A stretch of DNA of 64,000 nt from RGIG4608 sp051867875 (lineage in GTDB: Bacteria > Bacillota > Clostridia > Oscillospirales > CAG-272), in NCBI GenBank assembly GCA_051867875.1, contig JBJDZG010000004.1, positions 124,001 to 188,000 of the forward strand, in the 5' to 3' direction. Shown here in pieces: positions 15,693 through 23,386 of the stretch; position 1 is the stretch's first letter, and every line of letters begins with the position of its first letter. The notes under the pieces are model-generated. The model was not told the origin of the DNA and did not search any database. It saw nothing but the letters and a program-made list of their open reading frames with translations. The translations under genes and the position numbers were made by a program.

Positions 15693-16844
15693 TTATTTTT
15701 TGTCGAATATATTTTTGAAAAAGCTCGCTCTCTTCTTGTAATTGTTCTCACCGCAGGCCTCGGCAAAGCTTCTCATGTGGTCTTTCTGCTTCTGCGTGAG
15801 TCCCTTGGGTATCTCAACCACGGCAGTGAATATAAGATCACCGCGTCTGTTCGGATAGTTGGGGTACTGTACACCCTTGCCTTTGAGAGTAAACTGCGTA
15901 CCGGGCTGAGTTCCCTCGGGAACGGTATATTTCTGACCGCCTTCAAGCGTAGGAATATCTATTTCCGCACCGAGCACCGCCTCGGCTACCGTAATCGGAA
16001 CGTCGCAGTAAACGTTGTATCCGTCGCGTCTGAATATCTTGTGGGGCTTGATGCTTACGGAGATGATGAGGTCGCCGGCAGGTCCGCCGTTTCTGCCGTC
16101 CGAGCCCTGGGAACGAAGAGCAATTCTCTCGCCGTCGTTAATTCCCGCGGGAATGTCAACGGAGAGCGTCTTTGTAACTCTCACGTAGCCCGTTCCGCGG
16201 CAGTTGGAGCAAGGATTTTTGATTATCTTACCCGTTCCGCGGCAGCTGTCGCAGGTTACGGTGGTCTGGAACTGCATACCGCCCATTCTCTGCATAACGC
16301 GTTTCTGTCCCGTGCCTCGGCAAGTGGAGCAGGTTTCCGCGCTCGTTCCCTTTTGAGCGCCTGTTCCGCCGCAGTCATCGCATTTCTGTATTCTGTTGTA
16401 GGATATATCTTTCTTGCAACCGAACACAGCTTCTTCAAAGGTGAGCGTTACACGGATACCGATATCCTCACCTCTCTGCGGAGCGTTTTTACGGCTCGAT
16501 GAGCCGCCACCGCCAAAGCCGCCACCGAATCCGCCACCGAAAAAGCTGCTGAAAATATCGCCGATATCACCGAAATCGCCAAAATCGGTATATCCGCCGT
16601 ATCCTCCTGCGCTTTGGTCGAATGCCGCGTGACCGAACTGGTCGTATTTAGCCTTCTTCTCGGGGTCGGAGAGCACGCTGTAAGCCTCGTTCACTTCCTT
16701 GAACTTCTGCTCAGCCTCCTTATCTCCGGGATTTAAGTCGGGGTGATATTTCTTTGCAAGTGTCCTGTAAGCCTTCTTTATAGTTGCCTCGTCAGCACCC
16801 TTGGCCACGCCTAAGACCTCATAATAATCTCTTTTTTCTGCCAT
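15693..16844 (-). CDS. dnaJ: Chaperone protein DnaJ
   Basis: Hsp40 co-chaperone that stimulates DnaK ATPase. 383 aa: J domain with the HPD motif (KKYHPDLNPGD), a Gly/Phe-rich linker with many GG(F/Y)GG runs, a zinc-finger region with four CxxCxGxG repeats (CDDCGGTG, CSTCRGTG, CDSCRGTG, CSNCRGTG), and the C-terminal substrate domain. All zinc ligands are present. I chose the ATG at 16844 (MAEKRDYYEVLG); a GTG five codons earlier belongs to the ribosome-site region. It sits between dnaK and prmA. Confidence 0.97.
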   Translation of the reverse strand: MAEKRDYYEVLGVAKGADEATIKKAYRTLAKKYHPDLNPGDKEAEQKFKEVNEAYSVLSDPEKKAKYDQFGHAAFDQSAGGYGGYTDFGDFGDIGDIFSSFFGGGFGGGFGGGGSSSRKNAPQRGEDIGIRVTLTFEEAVFGCKKDISYNRIQKCDDCGGTGAQKGTSAETCSTCRGTGQKRVMQRMGGMQFQTTVTCDSCRGTGKIIKNPCSNCRGTGYVRVTKTLSVDIPAGINDGERIALRSQGSDGRNGGPAGDLIISVSIKPHKIFRRDGYNVYCDVPITVAEAVLGAEIDIPTLEGGQKYTVPEGTQPGTQFTLKGKGVQYPNYPNRRGDLIFTAVVEIPKGLTQKQKDHMRSFAEACGENNYKKRASFFKNIFDKK

Positions 16845-16916
16845 AATCTTCTCTTTCACTCAAACGGACTTGGGAAAGGGCGTTTTACACCCTTTCCCTG
16901 CCTTGTTTATTGATAA

Positions 16917-18752
16917 TTACTGATTTGTCTTATCCTCAAATCCTGCGTCGTAGTAAGTGCCGTTGTCGGCTCCGCCCGCGTTGCCTGCGTCAAAGCCGGC
17001 ACCGCCCTGTGCACCTGCCTGCTGGTTATAAAGCTTCTCGCTTACTGCATAGAATGCCTTTTCAAGAGCCTCCGTATCTCTCTTGATAGCCTCTGTGTCG
17101 TTTGTCTTAACCGTTTCTTTAAGAACTTCAACAGCTGCCTTTACGTCTGCGAGGTCGCTTTCGGGGAGCTTATCGCCGATTTCGGCAATAGTCTTTTCGC
17201 TCTGGAAAATGAGTGTGTCAGCATGATTCTTTACGTCAACTGCTTCCTTCTGCTTTCTGTCCTCTTCGGCAAATCTCTCGGCATCGCGAACTGCTCTGTC
17301 GATATCCTCTTTGGACATATTCGTTGAAGAAGTGATGGTGATGTGCTGTTCCTTGCCCGTGCCCTTGTCGCAAGCACTTACGTTAACGATACCGTTTGCG
17401 TCGATATCGAATGTTACCTCAATTTGAGGAACTCCTCTGGGAGCCGCGGGAATACCGTCAAGGTGGAAGCGACCGAGCGTTGTGTTGCCTGCCGCCATCT
17501 CGCGTTCGCCCTGAAGAATGTGAATTTCAACGGAAGTCTGACCGTCGGCAGCAGTGGAGTAAATCTGGCTCTTCTTTACGGGGATTGTAGTATTTCTGTC
17601 GATGATTTTGTTGAATACACCGCCGAGAGTTTCAATACCGAGAGAAAGGGGTGTAACGTCAAGCAAAAGAACGCTTACGTTGTCGTCGCCCGAAAGGACT
17701 CCGCCCTGAATAGCAGCGCCTACCGCTACACATTCGTCGGGGTTGATGCCCTTGAAGGGCTCTTTGCCTGTGAGGTTCTTAACTGCGGCCTGAACTGCGG
17801 GAATTCTTGTAGAACCGCCTACAAGGATAACCTTGTCAAGCTGACTTACGCTCAGACCTGCGTCTGCAAGTGCCTTCTTCGTGGGAATCATAGCTCTCTC
17901 AACGAGGTCAGACGTAATTCTGTCGAACTCGGCTCTTGTAAGAGTAGCTTCAAAGTGAAGAGGACCTGCCGCGGTTGCGGTGATGAAGGGCAAGTTGATA
18001 TTTGTGCTGGTCATACCCGAAAGCTCAATCTTAGCCTTTTCTGCGGCTTCTTTAAGTCTTTGCATAACCATCTTGTCGTTTCTGAGGTCAACGCCGTTTT
18101 CAGCCTTGAACTTATTAACCATCCAGTCGATGATTCTCTGGTCGAAGTCGTCGCCGCCGAGCATTGTATCGCCGTTTGTGGCAAGAACTTCAAATACGCC
18201 GTCGGAGATTTCAAGCAAAGATACGTCGAACGTACCGCCGCCGAGGTCGAATACCATAATCTTCTGCTCGTGTTCCTTGTCGATACCGTATGCAAGGGCT
18301 GCAGCCGTGGGTTCGTTGATGATTCTCTTAACGTCAAGACCGGCAATCTTACCTGCGTCCTTCGTAGCCTGACGCTGTGCGTCGGAGAAGTATGCGGGAA
18401 CCGTGATAACCGCCTCCGTTACGGGAGTGCCGAGGTATGCTTCCGCATCTGCTTTGAGCTTCTGAAGAATCATCGCGGAAATCTCCTGAGGAGTGAACTT
18501 CTTGCCGTCAATGTCTACCTTATAATCGGAGCCCATATGACGCTTGATGCTTATAACTGTTTTGTCGGGGTTGGTGATAGCCTGACGCTTTGCAACCTGA
18601 CCGATTATTCTCTCGCCTGTTTTTGTAAATGCTACAACGGAAGGTGTTGTTCTTGCTCCCTCGGGATTGGGGATAACTGTGGGCTCGCCACCTTCAAATA
18701 CTGCCACACAAGAGTTTGTTGTACCTAAGTCAATACCAATGATTTTTCCCAT
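16917..18752 (-). CDS. dnaK: Chaperone protein DnaK
   Basis: Hsp70 chaperone. 611 aa, normal. Begins GKIIGIDLGTTNSCVAV (phosphate-binding loop 1), with VITVPAYFSDAQRQATKDAG, VFDLGGGTFDVSLLE and LVGGSTRIPAVQ of the ATPase domain, the interdomain linker LLLDVTPLSLGIET, and a Gly/Ala-rich tail. The short actin-like domain lacks the insert of Gram-negative DnaK, as expected for Bacillota. AAGGAGG precedes the ATG. Confidence 0.98.
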   Translation of the reverse strand: MGKIIGIDLGTTNSCVAVFEGGEPTVIPNPEGARTTPSVVAFTKTGERIIGQVAKRQAITNPDKTVISIKRHMGSDYKVDIDGKKFTPQEISAMILQKLKADAEAYLGTPVTEAVITVPAYFSDAQRQATKDAGKIAGLDVKRIINEPTAAALAYGIDKEHEQKIMVFDLGGGTFDVSLLEISDGVFEVLATNGDTMLGGDDFDQRIIDWMVNKFKAENGVDLRNDKMVMQRLKEAAEKAKIELSGMTSTNINLPFITATAAGPLHFEATLTRAEFDRITSDLVERAMIPTKKALADAGLSVSQLDKVILVGGSTRIPAVQAAVKNLTGKEPFKGINPDECVAVGAAIQGGVLSGDDNVSVLLLDVTPLSLGIETLGGVFNKIIDRNTTIPVKKSQIYSTAADGQTSVEIHILQGEREMAAGNTTLGRFHLDGIPAAPRGVPQIEVTFDIDANGIVNVSACDKGTGKEQHITITSSTNMSKEDIDRAVRDAERFAEEDRKQKEAVDVKNHADTLIFQSEKTIAEIGDKLPESDLADVKAAVEVLKETVKTNDTEAIKRDTEALEKAFYAVSEKLYNQQAGAQGGAGFDAGNAGGADNGTYYDAGFEDKTNQ

Positions 18753-18811
18753 AATAATTTTCCTCCTTAACCTTTATAGGTTTATAAAAATAAATTGCTG
18801 ACTGAATTAAT

Positions 18812-19399
18812 TTAATTTGCGACCTTTACCATCGCATATCTTATGACTTTATCTCCGCAGACATAACCTTTGGCAAGCACCTCGACGACTTCGTTTTCAC
18901 CGTACGCCTCGTCCTCAACATGAAGGACTGCGTAGTGAAGATTGGGGTCAAAGGTAGCTCCGAGCGCTTCGATTTCCTTGATTTCCATCTTTGAAAACGC
19001 TTCCCCGAAGCTCTTTAAGATGAGGTTCATTCCCTCAAGTATCTTGTCAGCGTCGCTGAACGCCGTCGCGCGCTCCATATTGTCGAGAATGGGAAGAATA
19101 TTCTTAACGACGTCCGCCTTAGCGTCGGAATACGTTGCTTCTCTCTCCTTTGCGCTCCTGCGTCTGAAATTGTCGTATTCGGCGTAGAGTCTTAAATACT
19201 TGTCGTTAAGTGAAGCAATCTCCGCGTCCTTGGCTTCAAGTGCACTTTTGAGCTCCGCTACCTCGGCGTCATTCTTTTTGGATTTTTTCTTTTCTTTTTT
19301 CGTGTTTTCCGTATTTTCTTCAACATCGTTTTTATTCTCGGCTGTGTTGTCATTTTCCGTAGCCGTCTCCTCGGCTGCCGTCTTATTTTCTTCCTGCAT
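18812..19399 (-). CDS. grpE: Nucleotide exchange factor GrpE
   Basis: Releases ADP from DnaK. 195 aa. A long charged, Glu/Lys-rich N-terminus (residues 1-45) leads into a coiled coil (LKSALEAKDAEIASLNDKYL), then the conserved YDNFRRRSAKE and C-terminal beta domain ending VIRYAMVKV. Its start (RBS AGGAGACGG) lies inside the 3' end of hrcA (17-bp overlap), so translation is coupled. Confidence 0.96.
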   Translation of the reverse strand: MQEENKTAAEETATENDNTAENKNDVEENTENTKKEKKKSKKNDAEVAELKSALEAKDAEIASLNDKYLRLYAEYDNFRRRSAKEREATYSDAKADVVKNILPILDNMERATAFSDADKILEGMNLILKSFGEAFSKMEIKEIEALGATFDPNLHYAVLHVEDEAYGENEVVEVLAKGYVCGDKVIRYAMVKVAN

Positions 19400-20465
19400 T
19401 TCCGTCTCCTTCTCTTTCTCCTAATAATCTTTTATCTTCAATGAGATTTCTGATATTCTCGCTTAACTCGTTCAGAGTTGCGAGAACTCTCGCATAGTCC
19501 ATTCTGCGGGGACCGACGATACCGATAGCGCCTACCGTTCTGCCGTCCTTCTTTATTCTCTTGAACACGATAGCGGAATCATTCATTACCTTAACGCTGT
19601 TCTCGGAACCGATAAGAACGTTTACGTCGTCCTCACTGCCCGAGATTATGTCAAGAAGCTGTTCCTTCTCTTCAAATGTATTAATAATCTCACCGAATTT
19701 ATTCACGTCGGAATATTCGGGATACTGCAAAAGATGGTTAAGACCGCTGTAATGGAGCTCACCGCCGTCTATTTCGCTCATCGTTTCGTAAATCGCCTTG
19801 ACGGTAGTATTTACGAGAATTGCGTTATCGCCCATCGCTCTCTCGAGGTTCATAACCGAGGTGAGCGTTATCTCGTCGGCGCAAAGTCCCGTAATAAACA
19901 TATTGAGGGCTGACGCAAGCCTTGAAAGCGATTCTTCGTCCACCTCAAAGGAAAGCTTTACCTTTTTGGTCTTGATAGCTCCCGTCGAGAGAATCATTAC
20001 TATTGCAAATTCCCTCTCGTTTATTGCGACTATCTCGTATTTCAGTATCTTTACCGAGGATTGCTTCGGCTTTATCGCTATACCCGTGTAATTGGTTATG
20101 TTAGACGCAACCTTTGATGCTACCTCGAGGATTTTGTCAAGCTCGCCCATCTTGATTTTAAGCAAGCTGTTGATTTCCTCTATCTCCTTATTAGTCATCG
20201 CATAATGCTGAAGCAAGGAATCGACGTAGAATCTGTAACCGAGCTCGCTCGGCACTCTTCCCGCCGAGGTGTGAGGCTGTTCGAGAAAGCCCATTTCCTC
20301 AAGCTCCGCCATCTCGTTCCTTATCGTTGCGGACGAGCAGGATAGAAGCTGATTCTGCACGAGGAATTTCGAGCCGACAGGCTCGCCCTGAGCGATGTGT
20401 GCTTCAACAACGGCTTTGAGTATTAATTTTTTTCGTTCACTGAGCTCTTTGCCAACTCCGCTCAT
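19383..20465 (-). CDS. hrcA: Heat-inducible transcription repressor HrcA
   Basis: Repressor of class I heat-shock genes; binds CIRCE with help of GroEL. 360 aa. The N-terminal winged helix has KKLILKAVVEAHIAQGEPVGS and SCSSATIRNEMAELEEMGFL, followed by QPHTSAGRVPSELGYRFYVD, a hallmark of HrcA, and the GAF-like C-terminal domain ending IGIVGPRRMDY. First gene of the operon; it represses itself through the CIRCE element between the promoter and its start codon. Confidence 0.97.
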   Translation of the reverse strand: MSGVGKELSERKKLILKAVVEAHIAQGEPVGSKFLVQNQLLSCSSATIRNEMAELEEMGFLEQPHTSAGRVPSELGYRFYVDSLLQHYAMTNKEIEEINSLLKIKMGELDKILEVASKVASNITNYTGIAIKPKQSSVKILKYEIVAINEREFAIVMILSTGAIKTKKVKLSFEVDEESLSRLASALNMFITGLCADEITLTSVMNLERAMGDNAILVNTTVKAIYETMSEIDGGELHYSGLNHLLQYPEYSDVNKFGEIINTFEEKEQLLDIISGSEDDVNVLIGSENSVKVMNDSAIVFKRIKKDGRTVGAIGIVGPRRMDYARVLATLNELSENIRNLIEDKRLLGEREGDGNAGRK

Positions 20466-20489
20466 TTTTCTTCCTCGCTTTCGTTATTT

Positions 20490-20516
20490 TTAGCACTCTT
20501 TTGGGTGGAGTGCCAA
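20490..20516 (-). promoter_or_regulatory. CIRCE operator of the hrcA operon
   Basis: TTAGCACTC, a 9-nt spacer, and GAGTGCCAA: matches the CIRCE consensus (TTAGCACTC-N9-GAGTGCTAA) at all but one position. It lies in the leader just downstream of the predicted transcription start, the standard place for HrcA repression. Confidence 0.96.
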
Positions 20517-20527
20517 ATCACGATAAT

Positions 20528-20556
20528 AATCTATCACTATTTTACCCTTTTGTCAA
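20528..20556 (-). promoter_or_regulatory. Sigma-A promoter of hrcA
   Basis: Minus strand: TTGACA (20556-20551), 17-bp spacer, TAGATT (20533-20528). The predicted start near 20521 is next to CIRCE. Confidence 0.75.
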
Positions 20557-20686
20557 GTGTTTTTTCAAAAATTTTTGCTAAAACCGAAAAAATTTTAGCA
20601 CTCGCTCGTTCCAATAAGCAATTTTGCACAATTTTTCTCTCTTTATTGCCCATTTCTTATTATTTTATATAAAATACTCATCAATA

Positions 20687-20715
20687 TTGACAAATCACTT
20701 TTTTTGTGATATCAT
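20687..20715 (+). promoter_or_regulatory. Promoter of the YwaF-like gene with an inverted repeat in the spacer
   Basis: TTGACA (20687-20692), 17-bp spacer, TATCAT (20710-20715). The spacer holds ATCAC-N7-GTGAT (20694-20710), a possible operator. Confidence 0.6.
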
Positions 20716-20771
20716 GTTTACGTATCTAAAGAAACAACCTTTACTTGTTTTAATTTATCGGAGGCTTGGCT

Positions 20772-21614
20772 ATGAACTGGGACACCTTTATAAATACGGT
20801 AACTAATTGGCAATGGGGATTTTTCTCCAAAACTCATATAGTTACCCTTGTTTTGGCAGTCGCTATCAACTTGGGACTGTACTTTATACTGAAAAACAAA
20901 CCCCGCAAAACGCAGATTGGAGTGCTCTTCGTGCTCTCATTTGCAGGCATCGCGGCAATTATTTTCAACCTCGTAAGCTGGGGCAGACCCTTGGAATATC
21001 TCCCGCTCCATCTCTGCTCGCTCAATGCGATGCTCTTGCCCGTAGCGGTTCTTTTCAGAAAGAAGTGGTGCTGTAATTTGCTTCTTCTCTGGTCGCTCGG
21101 TGCGTACATAGCACTCATTCTCAACAACGCTATGGCAGAAGTTAAGCTTATGACTCCCACCTTCTGCTTCTACTACTTCCCCCACGTGCTTGAAGCGGGA
21201 ATCCCGATTCTCCTCTTTGCATTGAAGCTTGTAGAAAAAGATTATAAGACGATTAAATCCACACTTATTATTACCTTCGTTTGCTACACAATCATACACG
21301 TCATCAACGTGGCAATCAACTCCGCGGGAATCCTTGACGCAGAGGGAAACGCTATCGTCGTAAACTATATGTTCTCGATAACTCCCTCTAATCCCGTCCT
21401 CAACCTTTTCTGGTTGGTTATTCCCTATCAGTATTGGTATATGTATCTCGCGGTTCCCGTAATTCTTTTCTATCTCGGCTGGTGGTATCTCCCCGAGCTT
21501 CTTGACGTCCTCAAACGCAAAAAGAGGCTCCGCAAAAAGCTCAAAGCCGTTGATAAGTATTACAAGGAATACTATGAGGAATACGTTGACGAGATAATCA
21601 AAAAAGACGATTGA
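20772..21614 (+). CDS. YwaF/TIGR02206-like multispanning membrane protein
   Basis: 280 aa with about seven hydrophobic segments (first near residues 22-40) and a basic, Lys/Tyr-rich cytoplasmic tail. The segment EYLPLHLCSLN matches the LPLHLCS motif of the YwaF / TMEM164-like family, whose bacterial members have no settled role. The ATG at 20772 is 7 bp after CGGAGG. The gene stands alone between its own promoter and a terminator. A second protein that may be related is cut by the right edge of the window (63326). Confidence 0.65.
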   Translation: MNWDTFINTVTNWQWGFFSKTHIVTLVLAVAINLGLYFILKNKPRKTQIGVLFVLSFAGIAAIIFNLVSWGRPLEYLPLHLCSLNAMLLPVAVLFRKKWCCNLLLLWSLGAYIALILNNAMAEVKLMTPTFCFYYFPHVLEAGIPILLFALKLVEKDYKTIKSTLIITFVCYTIIHVINVAINSAGILDAEGNAIVVNYMFSITPSNPVLNLFWLVIPYQYWYMYLAVPVILFYLGWWYLPELLDVLKRKKRLRKKLKAVDKYYKEYYEEYVDEIIKKDD

Positions 21615-21618
21615 ATAG

Positions 21619-21652
21619 AAAAAATGCAGGGCAAATTGCCCTGCATTTTTTA
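21619..21652. terminator. Bidirectional terminator between convergent genes
   Basis: AAAAATGCAGGGCA / TGCCCTGCATTTTT with a 3-nt loop and A/T runs on both sides. Confidence 0.92.
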
Positions 21653-22003
21653 TTTTATCACTTTGATTTGGTGCGCAACTATCTGCGGCGGGTAGCTCAT
21701 CATCACCTGACCGTTGTAGTTAATCCGTATTTTATCGCCTGCTTTGAGGTCCGAGGGCGATATTTCCGAGCCATCAGCACCGTAAACGTCCGTAAAATCG
21801 GCAACGATTACCCAAAAAATACCCGATACTTCATATTCGCCGTCGATTACCTCAACCTCGATACGGTCGCTTACCGATTTGATTTCCGCAGTCATCATTA
21901 CTTTGCTCATATCTCCTCCAACAGCCACCTCGGCCGCGTCGCACGCCGTAAAAACGATGACGCAAATCAGCAAAACCGCCGTTTTTATAACAGTTTTCTT
22001 CAT
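21650..22003 (-). CDS. Small lipoprotein, possible OB-fold (DUF3221-like)
   Basis: 117 aa. Signal peptide with lipobox FTAC (Cys 21). The mature part (MTAEIKSVSDRIEVEVIDG, LKAGDKIRINYNGQVMMSYPPQI) has the strand pattern and the closing Y-P-P motif often seen in YobA/DUF3221-type extracytoplasmic proteins. Function unknown. It is monocistronic, ending in the shared terminator at 21619-21652. Confidence 0.7.
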   Translation of the reverse strand: MKKTVIKTAVLLICVIVFTACDAAEVAVGGDMSKVMMTAEIKSVSDRIEVEVIDGEYEVSGIFWVIVADFTDVYGADGSEISPSDLKAGDKIRINYNGQVMMSYPPQIVAHQIKVIK

Positions 22004-22073
22004 AATAATATATTCCCCTGAATTATTTTTTCAAAAACGCAGAAAAATATTTTGCCGATAATTTGAAAAAAAG

Positions 22074-22096
22074 AAAAGCACGGCAAGCGTGCTTTT
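22074..22096 (-). terminator. Terminator of tRNA-Val
   Basis: AAAAGCACG / CGTGCTTTT stem, followed on the minus strand by CTTTTTTT. Confidence 0.9.
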
Positions 22097-22099
22097 GTG

Positions 22100-22176
22100 T
22101 GGTGGAGACAGCAGAACTCGAATCTGCGACTCCTTGCATGTCAAGCAAGTACTCTAACCAACTGAGCTATGCCTCC
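22100..22176 (-). tRNA. tRNA-Val (anticodon GAC)
   Basis: 77 nt including an encoded CCA. The acceptor GGAGGCA pairs with TGTCTCC (one G-U). The D arm is AGCTCAGTTGGTTAGAGT, the anticodon loop is TTGACAT between CTTGC and GCAAG, and the T loop is TTCGAGT. A perfect promoter precedes it and a terminator follows. Confidence 0.97.
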
Positions 22177-22195
22177 ATGTATTAAATTCCTGTTG

Positions 22196-22224
22196 ATTAT
22201 ATCACAGACTTTCCATTTTGTCAA
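22196..22224 (-). promoter_or_regulatory. Consensus sigma-A promoter of tRNA-Val
   Basis: Minus strand: TTGACA (22224-22219), 17 bp, TATAAT (22201-22196); 6 of 6 in both boxes. Confidence 0.9.
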
Positions 22225-22287
22225 TAGTAAGAAATAAATTTATCTTATAATATCGCAAATTTATCAAGAAAATATTTCAAAAAGCTA

Positions 22288-22316
22288 TTGACTTTTAGAA
22301 AGAAAAGTAATATAAT
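22288..22316 (+). promoter_or_regulatory. Sigma-A promoter of the CAU tRNA
   Basis: TTGACT (22288-22293), 17 bp, TATAAT (22311-22316), 18 bp before the tRNA. Confidence 0.88.
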
Positions 22317-22333
22317 AATTAAGTCGCGTAAGC

Positions 22334-22410
22334 GGGCCATTAGCTCAGTTGGTTAGAGCTACCGGCTCATAACCGGTCGGTCTTAGGTTCGAGTCCTAAA
22401 TGGCCCACCA
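22334..22410 (+). tRNA. tRNA with anticodon CAU (elongator Met or lysidine-modified Ile)
   Basis: 77 nt with encoded CCA. Acceptor GGGCCAT / ATGGCCC is fully paired, so it is not the initiator, which carries a 1-72 mismatch. Anticodon loop CTCATAA sits between ACCGG and CCGGT; the T arm is CTTAGGTTCGAGTCCTAA. Elongator tRNA-Met and tRNA-Ile2 both have CAU; the sequence alone does not settle which, though Met is my first choice. Confidence 0.95.
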
Positions 22411-22441
22411 TAAAAAAGCACCCAATAGGGTGCTTTTTTAG
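22411..22441 (+). terminator. Terminator of the CAU tRNA
   Basis: AAAAAAGCACCC / GGGTGCTTTTTT with loop AATA, directly after the CCA end. Confidence 0.95.
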
Positions 22442-22535
22442 TTTTCACTTTGAACAGCAGGACGGTCCCGCACCGTCTTTTTTTGTTTTTTCTCTCATAA
22501 AATATTATGTCAAACACAAAAAGGAGGACAATGCC

Positions 22536-23150
22536 ATGCCGAGAATAAAGCTCGCACCCGTTTCATTTTTCTATATCGCACTTCTTTTTCTTTCATCAAC
22601 TCCGCATTTGTTTGAACTTTTGTGCGCGATAATTCTGCATGAAGCGGGACACCTCATATTCGCTTTTATACTCAAACTGAAAATTAAAGCTATGAGCCTT
22701 TCCCTGCTCGGCGCGCGGATTGAAACCGAGAGCGGGCTGTCCTACGGAGAAGAATTTCTCTTTGCCCTCGGCGGACCGCTTTTCAGCTTTCTCGGCTTTG
22801 CCCTCGCTATGCCGTGGGCGCTCAAAAACGAAGCTTCGCCACTCTCGCAAAATTTTCTTCTGCCCTTTGCCCTTATTTGCGCCTGCCTGCTCATCTTCAA
22901 TTTGCTCCCCCTGCACTCCCTCGACGGCGGGCGAATGCTCTCCTCCTTCGTTTTCTCCGTATTTTCATTTTCAAGTGCCTCAAAAATTATGCGCGCGCTC
23001 AATTTTTTGACTCTGCTCAGCCTCTGGCTCTTTTCGGTTTACATGATGCTCAGAATATCGCAAGGATTGCCCATGTTCGTTTTTTGCGTTATTTTCTTTG
23101 TAAAGTGCTTCATTCTCGGCGATAAAAACGGAGATTTAGAGAGAATTTAA
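22536..23150 (+). CDS. M50 family site-2-type membrane metalloprotease
   Basis: 204 aa, strongly hydrophobic, about five to six membrane segments. It has HEAGH (residues 35-39, zinc ligands and catalytic Glu) and a second metal motif NLLPLHSLDGGR (about 125-136), both inside hydrophobic stretches as in intramembrane proteases. In spore formers the relative SpoIVFB cleaves pro-sigma-K; this protein is shorter than SpoIVFB and has no spoIVFA partner beside it, so that role is possible but unproven. AGGAGG lies 8 bp before the ATG. Confidence 0.82.
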   Translation: MPRIKLAPVSFFYIALLFLSSTPHLFELLCAIILHEAGHLIFAFILKLKIKAMSLSLLGARIETESGLSYGEEFLFALGGPLFSFLGFALAMPWALKNEASPLSQNFLLPFALICACLLIFNLLPLHSLDGGRMLSSFVFSVFSFSSASKIMRALNFLTLLSLWLFSVYMMLRISQGLPMFVFCVIFFVKCFILGDKNGDLERI

Positions 23151-23261
23151 GAGAATACGCGAGAAAAAACGAGCTTTTCACGACTTTTTGCAAGTTTCTA
23201 ACGAATAATTTGAGTTTTTTGAGATTTTTGCCGTTTTTTTCAACTTTTTTTATGAAAACTA

Positions 23262-23290
23262 TTGCATTTTATATTCATATCTGCTACAAT
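23262..23290 (+). promoter_or_regulatory. Promoter of the pot operon
   Basis: TTGCAT (23262-23267), 17 bp, TACAAT (23285-23290); leader of about 90 nt to potA. Confidence 0.7.
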
Positions 23291-23386
23291 ATGTCCAGCA
23301 ATGGATAAGAGTGAGCAAAAAAGCTATTTTTTATGCCCATTCGCCATTCCCCAAAATATTTTTTACAACAAGGAGTATTATGCGGA

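Noticed and set aside
17343..18728. Long open frame antisense to dnaK (461 codons)
   Set aside because: It mirrors a highly conserved, codon-biased gene in the opposite frame, shows no domain and has no ribosome site; the same holds for long antisense frames over dnaJ/prmA and over the repeat lipoprotein at 11.9 kb.
22334..22410. CAU tRNA as initiator tRNA-fMet
   Set aside because: Positions 1 and 72 are paired (G-C) and the anticodon stem lacks the three consecutive G-C pairs of initiators.
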